Shown here: positions 24,992-33,438 of the stretch, piece by piece
Layout: each line of letters starts with the position of its first letter
Numbering within the stretch: position 1 is the first letter of the stretch
Source of the DNA: Microtetraspora glauca
Lineage (GTDB): Bacteria; Actinomycetota; Actinomycetes; Streptosporangiales; Streptosporangiaceae
Direction of reading: 5' to 3'
Assembly: GCA_001570385.1 (NCBI GenBank)
Contig: BBYL01000011.1
Coordinates: 124,001-188,000 of the forward strand
Length of the DNA: 64,000 nt
Notes under the pieces: generated by a model
Seen by the model: only the letters and a program-made list of their open reading frames with translations
Told to the model about the DNA's origin: nothing
Databases searched by the model: none
Program-made: the position numbers and the translations under genes

Positions 24992-25846
24992 TTACGCGGC
25001 GCCGCCAAAACGGTCTTGTACGTTCTTGCGCTCCCGCTGGTACGCCCCCGGAGGCACGCCGACGACGCGGGTGAAGTGCCGGTTCAGGTGGGGCTGGTCG
25101 GTGAATCCCACGGTCACGGCGGCGACGGCGGGGGTGACCCCCTCGTCCAGCAGGTGGCGGGCCCGGCGGACCCGGGCGTCGGTGAGCCAGCTGTGGGGAG
25201 GCATGCCGTACGCGGTGCGGAACGCCCGCAGCAACGCGAACGGGCCGGTGCCGAGCTCGGCGGCGAGCCGTTCGAGGGAGGGCGGTGCGGCCATTCGCTC
25301 CTCCAGGATGTCCCGGGCCCGGGCCGCGTTCCGCGCGCCCGCGCCGCGCGGGGCGGACGCGATCAGCGCGGTGCCGTGCGAGCGGAGCAGCCGGGCCACG
25401 GTGATCCGCAGCAGGGTGTCCGCGGCCAATGTGTTGCGCTCGTCCACGGCGCGCAGCACCTCTGTGACGAGGCGTACGGCGTGCGGGTCATGGGCGACGG
25501 GGACGGCGAACCCGGCGGTGCCCCTGATCGAGATCGTCTCGGCGGCGACCGCCGCGACCAGCTCGGCCTCCGGATAGACGGCGCTGTAGGTCCACCCCTC
25601 CGGCACGCCCGCCCGGCCGGTGTGCGGGGTGTCGGGGTTGATCAGCGCGAGGCTGCCGGGCCCGGCGCGCTCGATGCTGTCGCGCACGTGGAACTCGTCG
25701 ACGCCCCGGGTGACCGCGGCGATGACGAAGTTCTCATGGGTGTGCCGGATGAAGGTCTTGCTGACGTAGCGGGCCCGGAGCAGGTCCACCCCCGGAAGTC
25801 CCGGGTGCCGCCAGTGCCGCGCCTCCTCTTCCTCGTCCGGGGTCAT
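24992..25846 (-). CDS. AraC-family transcriptional regulator
   Basis: A 284-residue regulator with an N-terminal cupin-like sensor (FIRHTHENFVIAAVTRGVDEF, then GPGSLALINPDTPHTG). The C-terminal double HTH has SLERLAAELGTGPFALLRAF and the second helix-turn-helix GVTPAVAAVTVGFTDQPHLNRHFTRVVG with GVPPGAYQRERK. It is immediately upstream of azlCD on the same strand, which makes it the likely local regulator of amino acid export. Confidence 0.92.
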   Translation of the reverse strand: MTPDEEEEARHWRHPGLPGVDLLRARYVSKTFIRHTHENFVIAAVTRGVDEFHVRDSIERAGPGSLALINPDTPHTGRAGVPEGWTYSAVYPEAELVAAVAAETISIRGTAGFAVPVAHDPHAVRLVTEVLRAVDERNTLAADTLLRITVARLLRSHGTALIASAPRGAGARNAARARDILEERMAAPPSLERLAAELGTGPFALLRAFRTAYGMPPHSWLTDARVRRARHLLDEGVTPAVAAVTVGFTDQPHLNRHFTRVVGVPPGAYQRERKNVQDRFGGAA

Positions 25847-25974
25847 GTACTTGATTGTCCGGGAAAGCGATGAAAATCCGTGCGGCGGCCCCCGGACCCG
25901 GCGTTGCCCACATCACCGCCGCCCTGGCGGCCATCGTCGCGGCCCGAGGGCAGGGGTGACCTGAGGGAAGGCCG

Positions 25975-28104
25975 TCAGGCGGGGTCCTCCCTGGCACAGC
26001 GCAGGATCTGCACGGACCTCGCGGTGACGGACACGTCCACCCCCGCGGGCCAGGTCTCGCCGGGGAAGGAGCCCTGACCGGGAGCCTCGTCCGCCGTGTC
26101 GAGCACGGGACGCCAGCAGTCGCCGAACTCCGTGCCGGGCAGGGTGAACGTGAGGCTCTCGTGATGGGCGTTGATGAGCAGGAGGAACGAGTCGTCCGTG
26201 ATCCGCTCGCCCCGGGGACCTGGCTCGGAGATGGCGTCGCCGTTCAGGAACACCGCCAGCGACTTGGCGTAGCTCGCGTGCCAGTCGGCGGAGACCATCT
26301 CCTTGCCCGACGGCGTGAGCCAGACGATGTCGCGCACGTCGTCGCCCGCCCTGCGGCCGTAGAAGAACCGGCGCCTGCGGAACACGGGGTGGTGGCGCCG
26401 GAGCGTGGCGAGCATCCGGACGAACTCCAGGAGGTTCGCCTCGGTCTTGACCAGCGACCAGTCGACCCAGGACGTCTCGTTGTCTTGGCAGTAGGCATTG
26501 TTGTTGCCGCCCTGCGTGCGCCCGAACTCGTCGCCCGCGAGCAGCATCGGGACGCCCTGGGAGGCGAACAGCGTGGCGAGGAAGTTGCGCCGCTGCCGGT
26601 GGCGGAGCCGTACGATCCCGGGGTCCTCGACCGGGCCCTCGGCCCCGCAGTTCCACGAACGGTTGTCGTCGGTGCCGTCGCGGTTGTGCTCGCCGTTGGC
26701 GTCGTTGTGCTTGCGGTTGTAGGAGACCAGGTCGGTCAGCGTGAACCCGTCGTGGCAGGTCACGAAGTTGATGGACGCCACCGGGCGGCGGCCGCTCGTG
26801 GCGTACAGGTCGCTCGACCCGGTGAGCCGGGAGGCGAACTCCGGCATCGTGCGCGAGCCGCCGCGCCAGAAGTCACGGACGGAGTCGCGGTACTTGCCGT
26901 TCCATTCGGTCCACAGGGGCGGGAAGTTGCCGACCTGGTAGCCTCCCGGGCCGACGTCCCACGGCTCGGCGATCAGCTTGACCTGTGAGATCACCGGATC
27001 CTGCTGGATCAGGTCGAAGAACGCGGACAGCCGGTCCACGTCGTGCAGTTCGCGGGCGAGCGCGGCGGCCAGGTCGAACCTGAACCCGTCGACGTGCATC
27101 TCCAGCACCCAGTAGCGCAGCGAGTCCATGATCAGCTGCAGCGCGTGCGGGGAGCGGACGTTCAGCGAGTTGCCGCAGCCGGTGTAGTCGAGGTAGTAGC
27201 GCCGGTCGGAGTCGTGCAGCCGGTAGTAGGCGGCGTTGTCGATGCCCCGGAAGCCGAGTGTGGGTCCCATGTGGTCGCCCTCGGCCGTGTGGTTGTAGAC
27301 CACGTCCAGGATGACCTCGATGTCGGCCTCGTGCAGCGCCCGGACCATGGCCTTGAACTCCTGGACCTGCTCGCCCCGCTGCCCCGCGCTGGAGTAGGCG
27401 TTGTGCGGCGCCAGGTAGGCGATGGTGTTGTAGCCCCAGTAGTTCGTCAGGCCGCGCGCCACCATGGCGTGCTCGGGGACGAACTGGTGGACCGGCATCA
27501 GCTCCACCGCCGTCACGCCGATCGCCAGCAGATGCTCGATCACCGCCGGGTGGGCCAGTCCGGCGTAGGTGCCGCGCTGCTCGTCCGGAACGTCGGGGTG
27601 CCGCATCGTCAGCCCGCGCACATGCGCCTCGTAGATCACGGTCTCGTGGTACGGCGTGCGCGGCGGCCGGTCGTTGCCCCACTCGAAGAACGGGTTGATC
27701 ACCACGTTCTTCGGCATGTACGGAGCGGAGTCGTCGGTGTTCAGCCGCCCGGGGTCGGTGAAGTGGTAGGAGAAGAGCGCCTCGTTCCAGCGCACGCCGC
27801 CCTCGATGGCCTTGCCGTACGGGTCGAGGAGGAGCTTGGCGGGGTTGCACCGGTGGCCGTGCTCCGGCTCGTACGGCCCGTGCACGCGGAAGCCGTACCG
27901 CTGCCCCGGCATGATCCCCGGCAGGTAACCGTGCCAGACGAAGCCATCCATCTCGGGCAGGTCGACGCGCGTCTCGGCGCCGTCGTCGTCGAACAGGCAT
28001 AGTTCGACCCGCTCGGCGACCTCGGAGAACACCGAGAAACTGGTGCCCACGCCATCCCAGGTGCCGCCGAGTGGATACGGCTCTCCAGGCCAGACTTCGC
28101 GCAT
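25975..28104 (-). CDS. glgX: Glycogen debranching enzyme (isoamylase type)
   Basis: A 709-residue GH13 isoamylase-type enzyme that cleaves alpha-1,6 branches of limit glycogen. An N-terminal CBM48 domain (PLGGTWDGVGTSFSVFSEVAERVELCLF) precedes the catalytic barrel. Conserved GH13 regions are DVVYNHTAEGDH, VDGFRFDLAAAL (nucleophile Asp), LIAEPWDVGPGGYQVG (acid/base Glu) and VTCHDGFTLTDLVSYNRKHN. Full length. It stands alone on the minus strand. The AT-rich 28105-28200 region just upstream probably holds its promoter. Confidence 0.95.
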   Translation of the reverse strand: MREVWPGEPYPLGGTWDGVGTSFSVFSEVAERVELCLFDDDGAETRVDLPEMDGFVWHGYLPGIMPGQRYGFRVHGPYEPEHGHRCNPAKLLLDPYGKAIEGGVRWNEALFSYHFTDPGRLNTDDSAPYMPKNVVINPFFEWGNDRPPRTPYHETVIYEAHVRGLTMRHPDVPDEQRGTYAGLAHPAVIEHLLAIGVTAVELMPVHQFVPEHAMVARGLTNYWGYNTIAYLAPHNAYSSAGQRGEQVQEFKAMVRALHEADIEVILDVVYNHTAEGDHMGPTLGFRGIDNAAYYRLHDSDRRYYLDYTGCGNSLNVRSPHALQLIMDSLRYWVLEMHVDGFRFDLAAALARELHDVDRLSAFFDLIQQDPVISQVKLIAEPWDVGPGGYQVGNFPPLWTEWNGKYRDSVRDFWRGGSRTMPEFASRLTGSSDLYATSGRRPVASINFVTCHDGFTLTDLVSYNRKHNDANGEHNRDGTDDNRSWNCGAEGPVEDPGIVRLRHRQRRNFLATLFASQGVPMLLAGDEFGRTQGGNNNAYCQDNETSWVDWSLVKTEANLLEFVRMLATLRRHHPVFRRRRFFYGRRAGDDVRDIVWLTPSGKEMVSADWHASYAKSLAVFLNGDAISEPGPRGERITDDSFLLLINAHHESLTFTLPGTEFGDCWRPVLDTADEAPGQGSFPGETWPAGVDVSVTARSVQILRCAREDPA

Positions 28105-28250
28105 GTAGCCCCATTCTCCTCTCAGGAGGGGCCTTCGTGTACCCCAAAAGATCTGCGAGATCTAGCCCTGTTTTGCCCCTATTTATCCAGATTTATCACC
28201 TTATGTGAAGTTAGTTAGGCCGCCGTTCACCCGCCCGGAGCGGGACGCAC

Positions 28251-28294
28251 GCGGGCCCCCGCCCCGACCGGGACGGCCGGAAGCGGGGGCCCGC
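28251..28294 (-). terminator. Terminator after the OsmC gene
   Basis: GCGGGCCCCCGC (28251-28262) and GCGGGGGCCCGC (28283-28294) are perfect 12-bp arms with a 20-base loop. It lies 9 bp beyond the stop of the minus-strand OsmC gene. Confidence 0.7.
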
Positions 28295-28302
28295 GAGGTC
28301 GA

Positions 28303-28731
28303 TCAGCCGACGAGTTCGGCGTTCAGGCTGATGGTGGTGCCGGTCAGGGCCTGGCTCACCGGGCAGTTGGCCTTGGCGGTCTCGGCCGCCTGCTGGAAGT
28401 CCTCGGCCGAGATGCCGGGAACCTGGCCGCGCACCGAGATGACGATGCCCGTGATGCCCTCGCCGGGCTGGAAGGTCACGTCCGCCCTGGTCTCCAGCGA
28501 CTGCGGCGGCGTCCCGGCCTTGGCCAGGCCGTTGGACAGCGCCATCGAGAAGCAGGAGGAGTGGGCGGCCGCGATCAGCTCCTCGGGGCTCGTCTTGCCG
28601 TTCGCCTGCTCCGCCCTGGACGGCCAGGAGACGTCGAAGGTGCCGACGCCCGAGGAGTCCAGTGAGACCGTGCCGGAGCCCTCGAAGAGCGTGCCCTTCC
28701 ACTGGGTGGTCGCGGTACGGGTGGTCGCCAT
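28303..28731 (-). CDS. osmC: OsmC/OhrR-type peroxiredoxin
   Basis: A 142-residue hydroperoxide reductase. The reactive Cys60 is in AAHSSCFSMALSNGLAKAG and the second Cys123 in AKANCPVSQALTG; Glu50/51 in SPEELIAAAH completes the active site. It reduces organic hydroperoxides using dithiols. This is the OsmC rather than the Ohr subgroup, judged by the SWPSRAEQANGKTSPEEL segment. A monocistronic transcript is likely. Confidence 0.92.
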   Translation of the reverse strand: MATTRTATTQWKGTLFEGSGTVSLDSSGVGTFDVSWPSRAEQANGKTSPEELIAAAHSSCFSMALSNGLAKAGTPPQSLETRADVTFQPGEGITGIVISVRGQVPGISAEDFQQAAETAKANCPVSQALTGTTISLNAELVG

Positions 28732-28959
28732 GGCGATATCCCTTCAGTCGTAAGTCCTCAGCTTCAGTTCCAGGAGCGACCCTAACGCCGCCGGCACCGG
28801 CGACGTGGAACCGGCCCGCTGTCAGGCCGTGATCGGTCCCCGCGTGTCAGGACCGCCGGGACGGGCGGCCGGCCTCGGTCGACGAGAACCTCAGGTCGAG
28901 GCCGTGCCGACCCGGCCGCCGTACCTGTCGTGCGTCCGAGGGCATCCCGCGGAACAGGA

Positions 28960-30435
28960 TCAGCGGATGACGGTCTTGATGTCCAGGCCGAGTTGTGCGG
29001 CGCCGTCGAGCGCCAGGTCCCGCGCGTAGTCGTCGTCCGTCTCCGACAGCACCCGGTGGATCCCGCCGATCGCCCGCCGGTCGCCCCTGGCCGCCAGTCC
29101 GCGTACGGCCTCCGCGACGGTCGTGATGTCGCCGTCGGCGAGCCGGGCGGCCAGCGCCTCCCGGATGCGCGGGGTGTCGGCGTCCAGGCCGGCGAGCCCC
29201 ATGGTCGCCCAGTCGCGCACCTCGGTGTCGCCTTCCTCGCTGAGCCGTACCAGCCGGGACAACCCCTCATCGTCGTCCGGGGGAAGCACGGCGGCGAGCG
29301 CGATGGCGTCGCTCACGGACGGCCTCCTGCCCGGACGGTCCACGATCTCCAGCACCTCGGGAAGCGCCTCCGCGTCGCCGTGGTGCGCGATCGCGCCGAG
29401 GAGCGCGTCGACGACCTTGGGCTCGGTCTCCGTACGGGCCAGCCGCCGCAGGATCGCCAGGCTGCGCTCGTGGAAGGGCCGAACGCCCGCGTCGTAGCCG
29501 AACTGGGCGAGGACGTCCACCGCGAACTCGCGGTCCGTCGCGTCGCCGCTGTCGCACAGCTCCGCCGCCGCCTCGAACGTCTCGTCGTCGTGCCGTTTCT
29601 GCAGGGCGTGGACCGCCGCCCACCAGGTCTCGCCGTCCTCGTCGACCTCCCGGTACGGCACCGCGCGGGCGACCAGGTCCTCGGCCGGCGTGCGCAGGCC
29701 CAGCGCCTCCTCCAGAAGGATGGTGATCGCGGCGTGGCCGCGCTGGCGGGTGGCCTGGAATCCGTCACCCCTGGCGTCCCTGGCCTCGACGGTGATCAGC
29801 TCGGTGCCGTCGTCGGCGTGGCTCCTCGCGACCATGACGGCCCATCCCGGCTCCGCGTGCCGGGCGACCTCCTCGCGCATCTCCGCCTCCAGGTCGGTGC
29901 CCGCCCAGCGCCTGGCGATGCTCAGGGCCGTGTCGCACGCCCCGTCCGCCCGCGCCGGGTCGGCGCCGTGCTCCAGGAGCGACCAGACGACCCCGTACGC
30001 GCCGAAGCGAGCGGCCGCGGTGAGGGGCGTGGTGTCCTCGTCGTCGGCGGCGTCGGGATCCGCGCCCGCGTCGAGGAGGACGTCCGCGGACATGAGATGC
30101 CCTTGGGCGGCGGCCCACAGGAGGGCGGTCCAGCCGCCGTCCTCCCGGGCGTTCGGGTCGGCGCCACCGTCCACCAGGGCCTGGATGGTCTCCCAGTGGT
30201 TCCAGCAGGCGGCCCCGCAGAGGGGGAGCCCCTCGTCCGTCCCGCCGCTGGGCTGGTCCGGGTCGGCCCCGTACTCCAGCAGCAGCCGTACCATCTCGTG
30301 GTCGCCGTTGACGGCCGCCCGGTAGAGCGGGGTGGTCCCCGGTGCGCGGTTCAGATCCGTGTCGGGATGGAGCATCCGCCGCACCCTGCCGACGTCGCCT
30401 TCCGAAACCGCGTGCAGAAGCTCACGGTATGTCAC
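28960..30435 (-). CDS. Ankyrin-repeat / HEAT-repeat protein
   Basis: A 491-residue repeat protein. Residues 1 to about 165 hold four or five ankyrin repeats: TPLYRAAVNGDHEMVRLLLE, WTALLWAAAQGHLMSADVLL and TPLTAAARFGAYGVVWSLLE are the clearest. A middle region (RDARGDGFQATRQRGHAAI) is unassigned. From about residue 290 a series of Ala/Leu-rich HEAT-like helices continues to the C-terminus. No enzymatic motif, signal peptide or membrane segment. It probably acts as a protein-interaction scaffold. The GTG at 30435 was chosen because it opens directly into the first ankyrin repeat; upstream sequence in frame is antisense to the DUF1707 gene. Divergent from DUF1707, 81 bp apart. Confidence 0.82.
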   Translation of the reverse strand: MTYRELLHAVSEGDVGRVRRMLHPDTDLNRAPGTTPLYRAAVNGDHEMVRLLLEYGADPDQPSGGTDEGLPLCGAACWNHWETIQALVDGGADPNAREDGGWTALLWAAAQGHLMSADVLLDAGADPDAADDEDTTPLTAAARFGAYGVVWSLLEHGADPARADGACDTALSIARRWAGTDLEAEMREEVARHAEPGWAVMVARSHADDGTELITVEARDARGDGFQATRQRGHAAITILLEEALGLRTPAEDLVARAVPYREVDEDGETWWAAVHALQKRHDDETFEAAAELCDSGDATDREFAVDVLAQFGYDAGVRPFHERSLAILRRLARTETEPKVVDALLGAIAHHGDAEALPEVLEIVDRPGRRPSVSDAIALAAVLPPDDDEGLSRLVRLSEEGDTEVRDWATMGLAGLDADTPRIREALAARLADGDITTVAEAVRGLAARGDRRAIGGIHRVLSETDDDYARDLALDGAAQLGLDIKTVIR

Positions 30436-30516
30436 TCTTCCATGGTCACACAGGTGGACAAATGGTTCCTTCCCAGGGAGGAGGGGCAGCCGTCCTCGCG
30501 GGGATAACCTTGTCCC

Positions 30517-31416
30517 GTGAGTGATCTGGGTGGAATGCGGGCATCGGACGCCGAGCGAGAGGCCGTGGTCGAAAGGCTCCGGGAGGCGTCCGTCGACGGG
30601 CGTCTGACCCTGGCCGAACTGACCGAGCGTACCGAGGCGGCCTACCTGGCCCAGACCCACGCCGAGCTCGGGCAGCTCACCGCGGACCTCCCCGGAGGCG
30701 CACCCGCTCCGGCCTACCGCCCGCCGGCCACCGGAGGCGGGGGCGGGGGCGGAAAGGTCCGCAAGTGGATCGTCGCGGTGATGGGCGACGCCAAGCGGCA
30801 GGGCAGCTGGCGCATCGACCAGGAGATCGGCGCGGTCTGCGTGATGGGCGACGTCACGCTCGACCTGCGCGAGGCCGAGGTCCGTACGAACGCGATCGAC
30901 ATCGTGGCGACCTGCGTCATGGGCGACATCAAGATCATCGTGCCCGACGGCGTGGACGTCGAGCTGTCCGGCATGACCATCATGGGTGACAAGAAGGTCC
31001 AGGTGGTCGAGGCGCCGCCCAACCAGAACGCCCCCGTGGTCCGGGTCCGCGCGTACGTCGTGATGGGCGACGTGAAGATCATCGGCGACTCCCGGGCCAG
31101 GCCGATCAAGCGCGGCTGGTTCGCGTGGAGCGAGTGGTGGCAGGAGCGCCGCGCGGAGGCGTACCACGACCTCCACCATGGCCTCGGGCACGACGCGCGC
31201 CATGGTCTGCGCCACGGTCTGCGCCACGATCCCCTCCAGGCCCTCGGCGAGGCGCGGGACGCCTACCGCGAGATGCGCAGGGACGCCCGCGAGAGCCACC
31301 GGGAGATGCGCAGAGAGGTCCGGGAGACCCGCAGGGAGGCGCGGGACGCGTGGCGTGACGCCCGCGACGGATACCCGCCGGAGCCCCCAGCGCCGCCGCA
31401 GTCCCCTCGCCGGTGA
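30517..31416 (+). CDS. DUF1707 (SHOCT-like) protein with His/Arg-rich tail
   Basis: A 299-residue protein. Residues 4-58 form the DUF1707 domain (MRASDAEREAVVERLREASV, then RLTLAELTERTEAAYLAQTHAEL). After a Gly linker there is a LiaF/DUF2154-like beta domain in which the strand motif VMGD recurs four times (IVAVMGDAK, AVCVMGDVT, ATCVMGDIK, AYVVMGDVK). From about residue 205 a His/Arg-rich tail follows (HHGLGHDARHGLRHGLRH) and then heptad-like REMRRDAR repeats. The tail is unusual and may bind nucleic acid, membrane phosphate or metal. Family members are thought to sense envelope stress. Its role here is unknown. Confidence 0.85.
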   Translation: MSDLGGMRASDAEREAVVERLREASVDGRLTLAELTERTEAAYLAQTHAELGQLTADLPGGAPAPAYRPPATGGGGGGGKVRKWIVAVMGDAKRQGSWRIDQEIGAVCVMGDVTLDLREAEVRTNAIDIVATCVMGDIKIIVPDGVDVELSGMTIMGDKKVQVVEAPPNQNAPVVRVRAYVVMGDVKIIGDSRARPIKRGWFAWSEWWQERRAEAYHDLHHGLGHDARHGLRHGLRHDPLQALGEARDAYREMRRDARESHREMRREVRETRREARDAWRDARDGYPPEPPAPPQSPRR

Positions 31417-31492
31417 ACACGCGGCCCTCGGGCGAGCGCCAGGTCCCGCGCCCCTCGCCGGTGAACACGCCGCCCTCGGCCGGGTGCCAGGG
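31403..31492. repeat. Tandem 48-bp repeat after the DUF1707 gene
   Basis: CCCCTCGCCGGTGAACACGC begins two head-to-tail units, at 31403-31450 and 31451-31492. The second copy diverges slightly and is cut short. The first unit overlaps the last codons of the DUF1707 gene, so a local duplication has extended its 3' flank. Confidence 0.75.
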
Positions 31493-31608
31493 GCGGGTGT
31501 TCGATCGGGTTCTCGATCGGGTGAGGCCGCGTGAAAGTCGCGTGCAACAGGCAGGCCGGGCTCGGGAGTAGTGATCGGTGAGAGTTTCACCGGACGAATG
31601 AGGACTCC

Positions 31609-32109
31609 ATGCGGGACCGGGCGGATTTCGAGCGCTACGTCGAACAGCGGTCGGCTCGCCTGCTCCGCACGGCGTACCTCCTGTGCCGCGACTGGGCGAC
31701 CGCCGAGGACCCGCTGCAGACCGCTCTGGCCAAGGCGTGGACGGCCTGGCGGAGGGTCGGCGAGAACCCGGACCCGTACGTCTACCGCATCCTGGCGAAC
31801 ACGCACGCCTCCTGGTGGCGGCGGCGCTGGCGGGCCGAGATCCCCGCGGCGGACGTGCCGGACACGGTGGTCGCCGACGACGCCGACCTGGTCGGCTCCC
31901 GCGACGCCGTACGGCAGGCGGTCGGATGTCTTCCGCCCCGGCAGCGGGCCGTGATCGTGCTTCGGTACTTCGCCGATCTCGCCGAGGACGAGATCGCCGG
32001 CGTCCTCGGCTGTTCGGTGGCGACCGTACGGAGTCAGGCGAGCAGGGCGCTGGCCAAGCTGCGCGCCGACCCCGTGGCCCGCTCCGCGACGAACCTGGGA
32101 AGCCGATGA
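31609..32109 (+). CDS. RNA polymerase ECF sigma factor, SigE family
   Basis: A 166-residue extracytoplasmic-function sigma factor. Region 2 spans FERYVEQRSARLLRTAYLLC to the DNA-melting part (NTHASWWRRRWR). Region 4 is LPPRQRAVIVLRYFADLAED with the HTH DEIAGVLGCSVATVRSQASRALAKL. Family members usually have EDLVQ where this has EDPLQ. The stop overlaps the next gene's ATG as ATGA, so it is coupled to a membrane protein that probably acts as its anti-sigma or accessory partner. Confidence 0.9.
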   Translation: MRDRADFERYVEQRSARLLRTAYLLCRDWATAEDPLQTALAKAWTAWRRVGENPDPYVYRILANTHASWWRRRWRAEIPAADVPDTVVADDADLVGSRDAVRQAVGCLPPRQRAVIVLRYFADLAEDEIAGVLGCSVATVRSQASRALAKLRADPVARSATNLGSR

Positions 32110-32660
32110 TGGCCATCACCGAATCCGACCTTCGCGACCTGCTCGCCGACGAGAGCCGCGGCGGACCCGTCGAGGGGGTCACCGTGGCGGACGTGGACCG
32201 GCGGGTGCGCCGCATCAGGCGCCGCCGCCTCGCCGCCGCGACGGGCGTCCTCACCGCCGGACTGGTGGTCGTGGGAGCCCTGACGGTTCCGCGCGCCGTC
32301 ACCGCCGAGGCCCCCGACGACGTCTGGACCGCCGTCATGGCCCAGCCCTCGCCCTCATCCTCACCGTCGCCGTCGGGCCGTCTCCCCTCCCAGTGGCGGG
32401 GAGTGGCGGTGCTCGCGCACAAGGCGTACGAGCAGGCCGGAGTCAAACGGCGGCTCACTTTCCAGGCGGGGGAGCTCCCGTTGAGCGTCTACGTCGAATG
32501 CCCCGGCTCGCCGTCCTATGTGATCGTCTGGCTGAATGGGGTGAGGGAGCCAGCCAGCCAGCCAGGCGGATCCTTCGATAGGCGGCGTCGAGCCGCACAC
32601 GCGTCCGGGTATGGGCTGGTGGCACGGAGGCGCGTCAGGTCGGTCGGTTGCTTCAGTTGA
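32106..32660 (+). CDS. Membrane protein coupled to the sigma factor, apparently 3'-damaged
   Basis: A 184-residue protein with a cytoplasmic N-terminus (TESDLRDLLADESRG, VADVDRRVRRIRRRRLAAATG), one transmembrane helix (LTAGLVVVGALTVPRAV) and an extracellular domain beginning near residue 90 (WRGVAVLAHKAYEQAGVKRR, YVECPGSPSYVIVWLNG). This layout is standard for partners of SigE-family factors. After about residue 150 the sequence turns into low-complexity Arg/Gly/Ser text. Four AGCC repeats (32548-32565) lie exactly where the normal domain seems to break. I infer a frameshift or truncation of the C-terminal half. It overlaps the VapC stop by 8 bp. Confidence 0.65.
   Translation: MMAITESDLRDLLADESRGGPVEGVTVADVDRRVRRIRRRRLAAATGVLTAGLVVVGALTVPRAVTAEAPDDVWTAVMAQPSPSSSPSPSGRLPSQWRGVAVLAHKAYEQAGVKRRLTFQAGELPLSVYVECPGSPSYVIVWLNGVREPASQPGGSFDRRRRAAHASGYGLVARRRVRSVGCFS
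32548..32565. repeat. Tetranucleotide repeat (AGCC)4 at the break in the sigma partner
   Basis: Four perfect copies of AGCC followed by AG. A gain or loss of one unit shifts the reading frame by one base. It marks the point where the coupled membrane protein stops looking like a conserved domain. Confidence 0.7.
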
Positions 32661-33057
32661 GCGACGAGCCGGGGCTGGCGACCGGCAGGCCGAGCGCGGA
32701 GGCGGCGGCCAGCAGGCGTTTGTCGTAGGTCACGAAATGATCCACGACCACTCCGAACTGCATCGCCGTAGCGAGATGGATCGCGTCCAGACTGCGCAAC
32801 ACGGGATCCGCGAGCGTACCGGCCGTGCCGCGAATTGCGACGTCCATGTCGATTCGGTCGATTTCGGCGAGGAAGGGCGCGACCAAGGAGATTCGCTCAG
32901 GAGCGACCCGTCGAATGGTGCGCTGGGTTTCCACTTCGAGCAGGGTGGAGGAGAACACCCGCTGATGTGCCCGCTCGCCGAGCCAGGCCGTAAGGGCCTT
33001 CGATTCCGGTTCGGGGTGGATCAGCTTGACCGCTGCGGCGCTGTCGATGTAGATCAA
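32653..33057 (-). CDS. vapC: VapC-type PIN-domain ribonuclease toxin
   Basis: A 134-residue PIN-domain protein. The acidic active-site residues are Asp5 (MIYIDSAAAVKL), Glu in TLLEVETQRT, Asp in LRSLDAIHLATA and Asp in FVTYDKRLL. It is predicted to cut tRNA or rRNA in the cell. The start overlaps the upstream antitoxin stop (ATGA). It is convergent with, and overlaps by 8 bp, the sigma-factor partner gene. Confidence 0.92.
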   Translation of the reverse strand: MIYIDSAAAVKLIHPEPESKALTAWLGERAHQRVFSSTLLEVETQRTIRRVAPERISLVAPFLAEIDRIDMDVAIRGTAGTLADPVLRSLDAIHLATAMQFGVVVDHFVTYDKRLLAAASALGLPVASPGSSLN

Positions 33058-33338
33058 AAGCGCTCCTCCTCCCTCATGCGGATGAGCTCTTCCGCGGCGT
33101 TGACGTCGTCGTACGGCTCGGTGTCCACCTGCTCAAGGAACTCGCGCAGGTTCCCCGCTCCCGGGGTGGCCCGGCCTTGGGCGACCCATTCGTCGAGGAT
33201 CGCCGTCGGCCCGGGCACGGGAACCAGCCGCGCGACGGTGCGGCCGTCCTTGATCACCTCGATGGTCTCGCCCGCCAGGGCCTTGTCGAGGCAGTCCGCG
33301 GCGTGGTCGGCGAACTCCGTGACTCCGATGCGCTCCAT
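33054..33338 (-). CDS. vapB: Phd/YefM-type antitoxin (VapB)
   Basis: A 94-residue antitoxin. The N-terminal Phd/YefM fold is MERIGVTEFADHAADCLDKALAGETIEVIKDGRTVARLVPV, in parts. The acidic C-terminal tail (VDTEPYDDVNAAEELIRMREEERF, in part) probably wraps the PIN toxin. The ATG at 33338 is preferred over one at 33359 (MKRMMEAMERIG) because Phd proteins begin just before the GVTEFADHA strand. It is coupled to vapC by ATGA and likely represses its own promoter. Confidence 0.9.
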   Translation of the reverse strand: MERIGVTEFADHAADCLDKALAGETIEVIKDGRTVARLVPVPGPTAILDEWVAQGRATPGAGNLREFLEQVDTEPYDDVNAAEELIRMREEERF

Positions 33339-33438
33339 AGCTTCCATCATGCGTTTCACGAGGTCACCGTAGAGCCGCGCACCCTGCTTTGTGGCCGAAA
33401 CGACACGATGGGTAGTCGGAATATTGCTCTGGGTGGTT

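Noticed and set aside
28960..31806. A 948-residue version of the ankyrin protein
   Set aside because: The upstream half is antisense to DUF1707; the GTG at 30435 leads straight into the first ankyrin repeat.
31106..32458. 450-codon frame on the minus strand over the sigma-factor locus
   Set aside because: Low-complexity Arg/Ser/Pro sequence antisense to the sigma factor.
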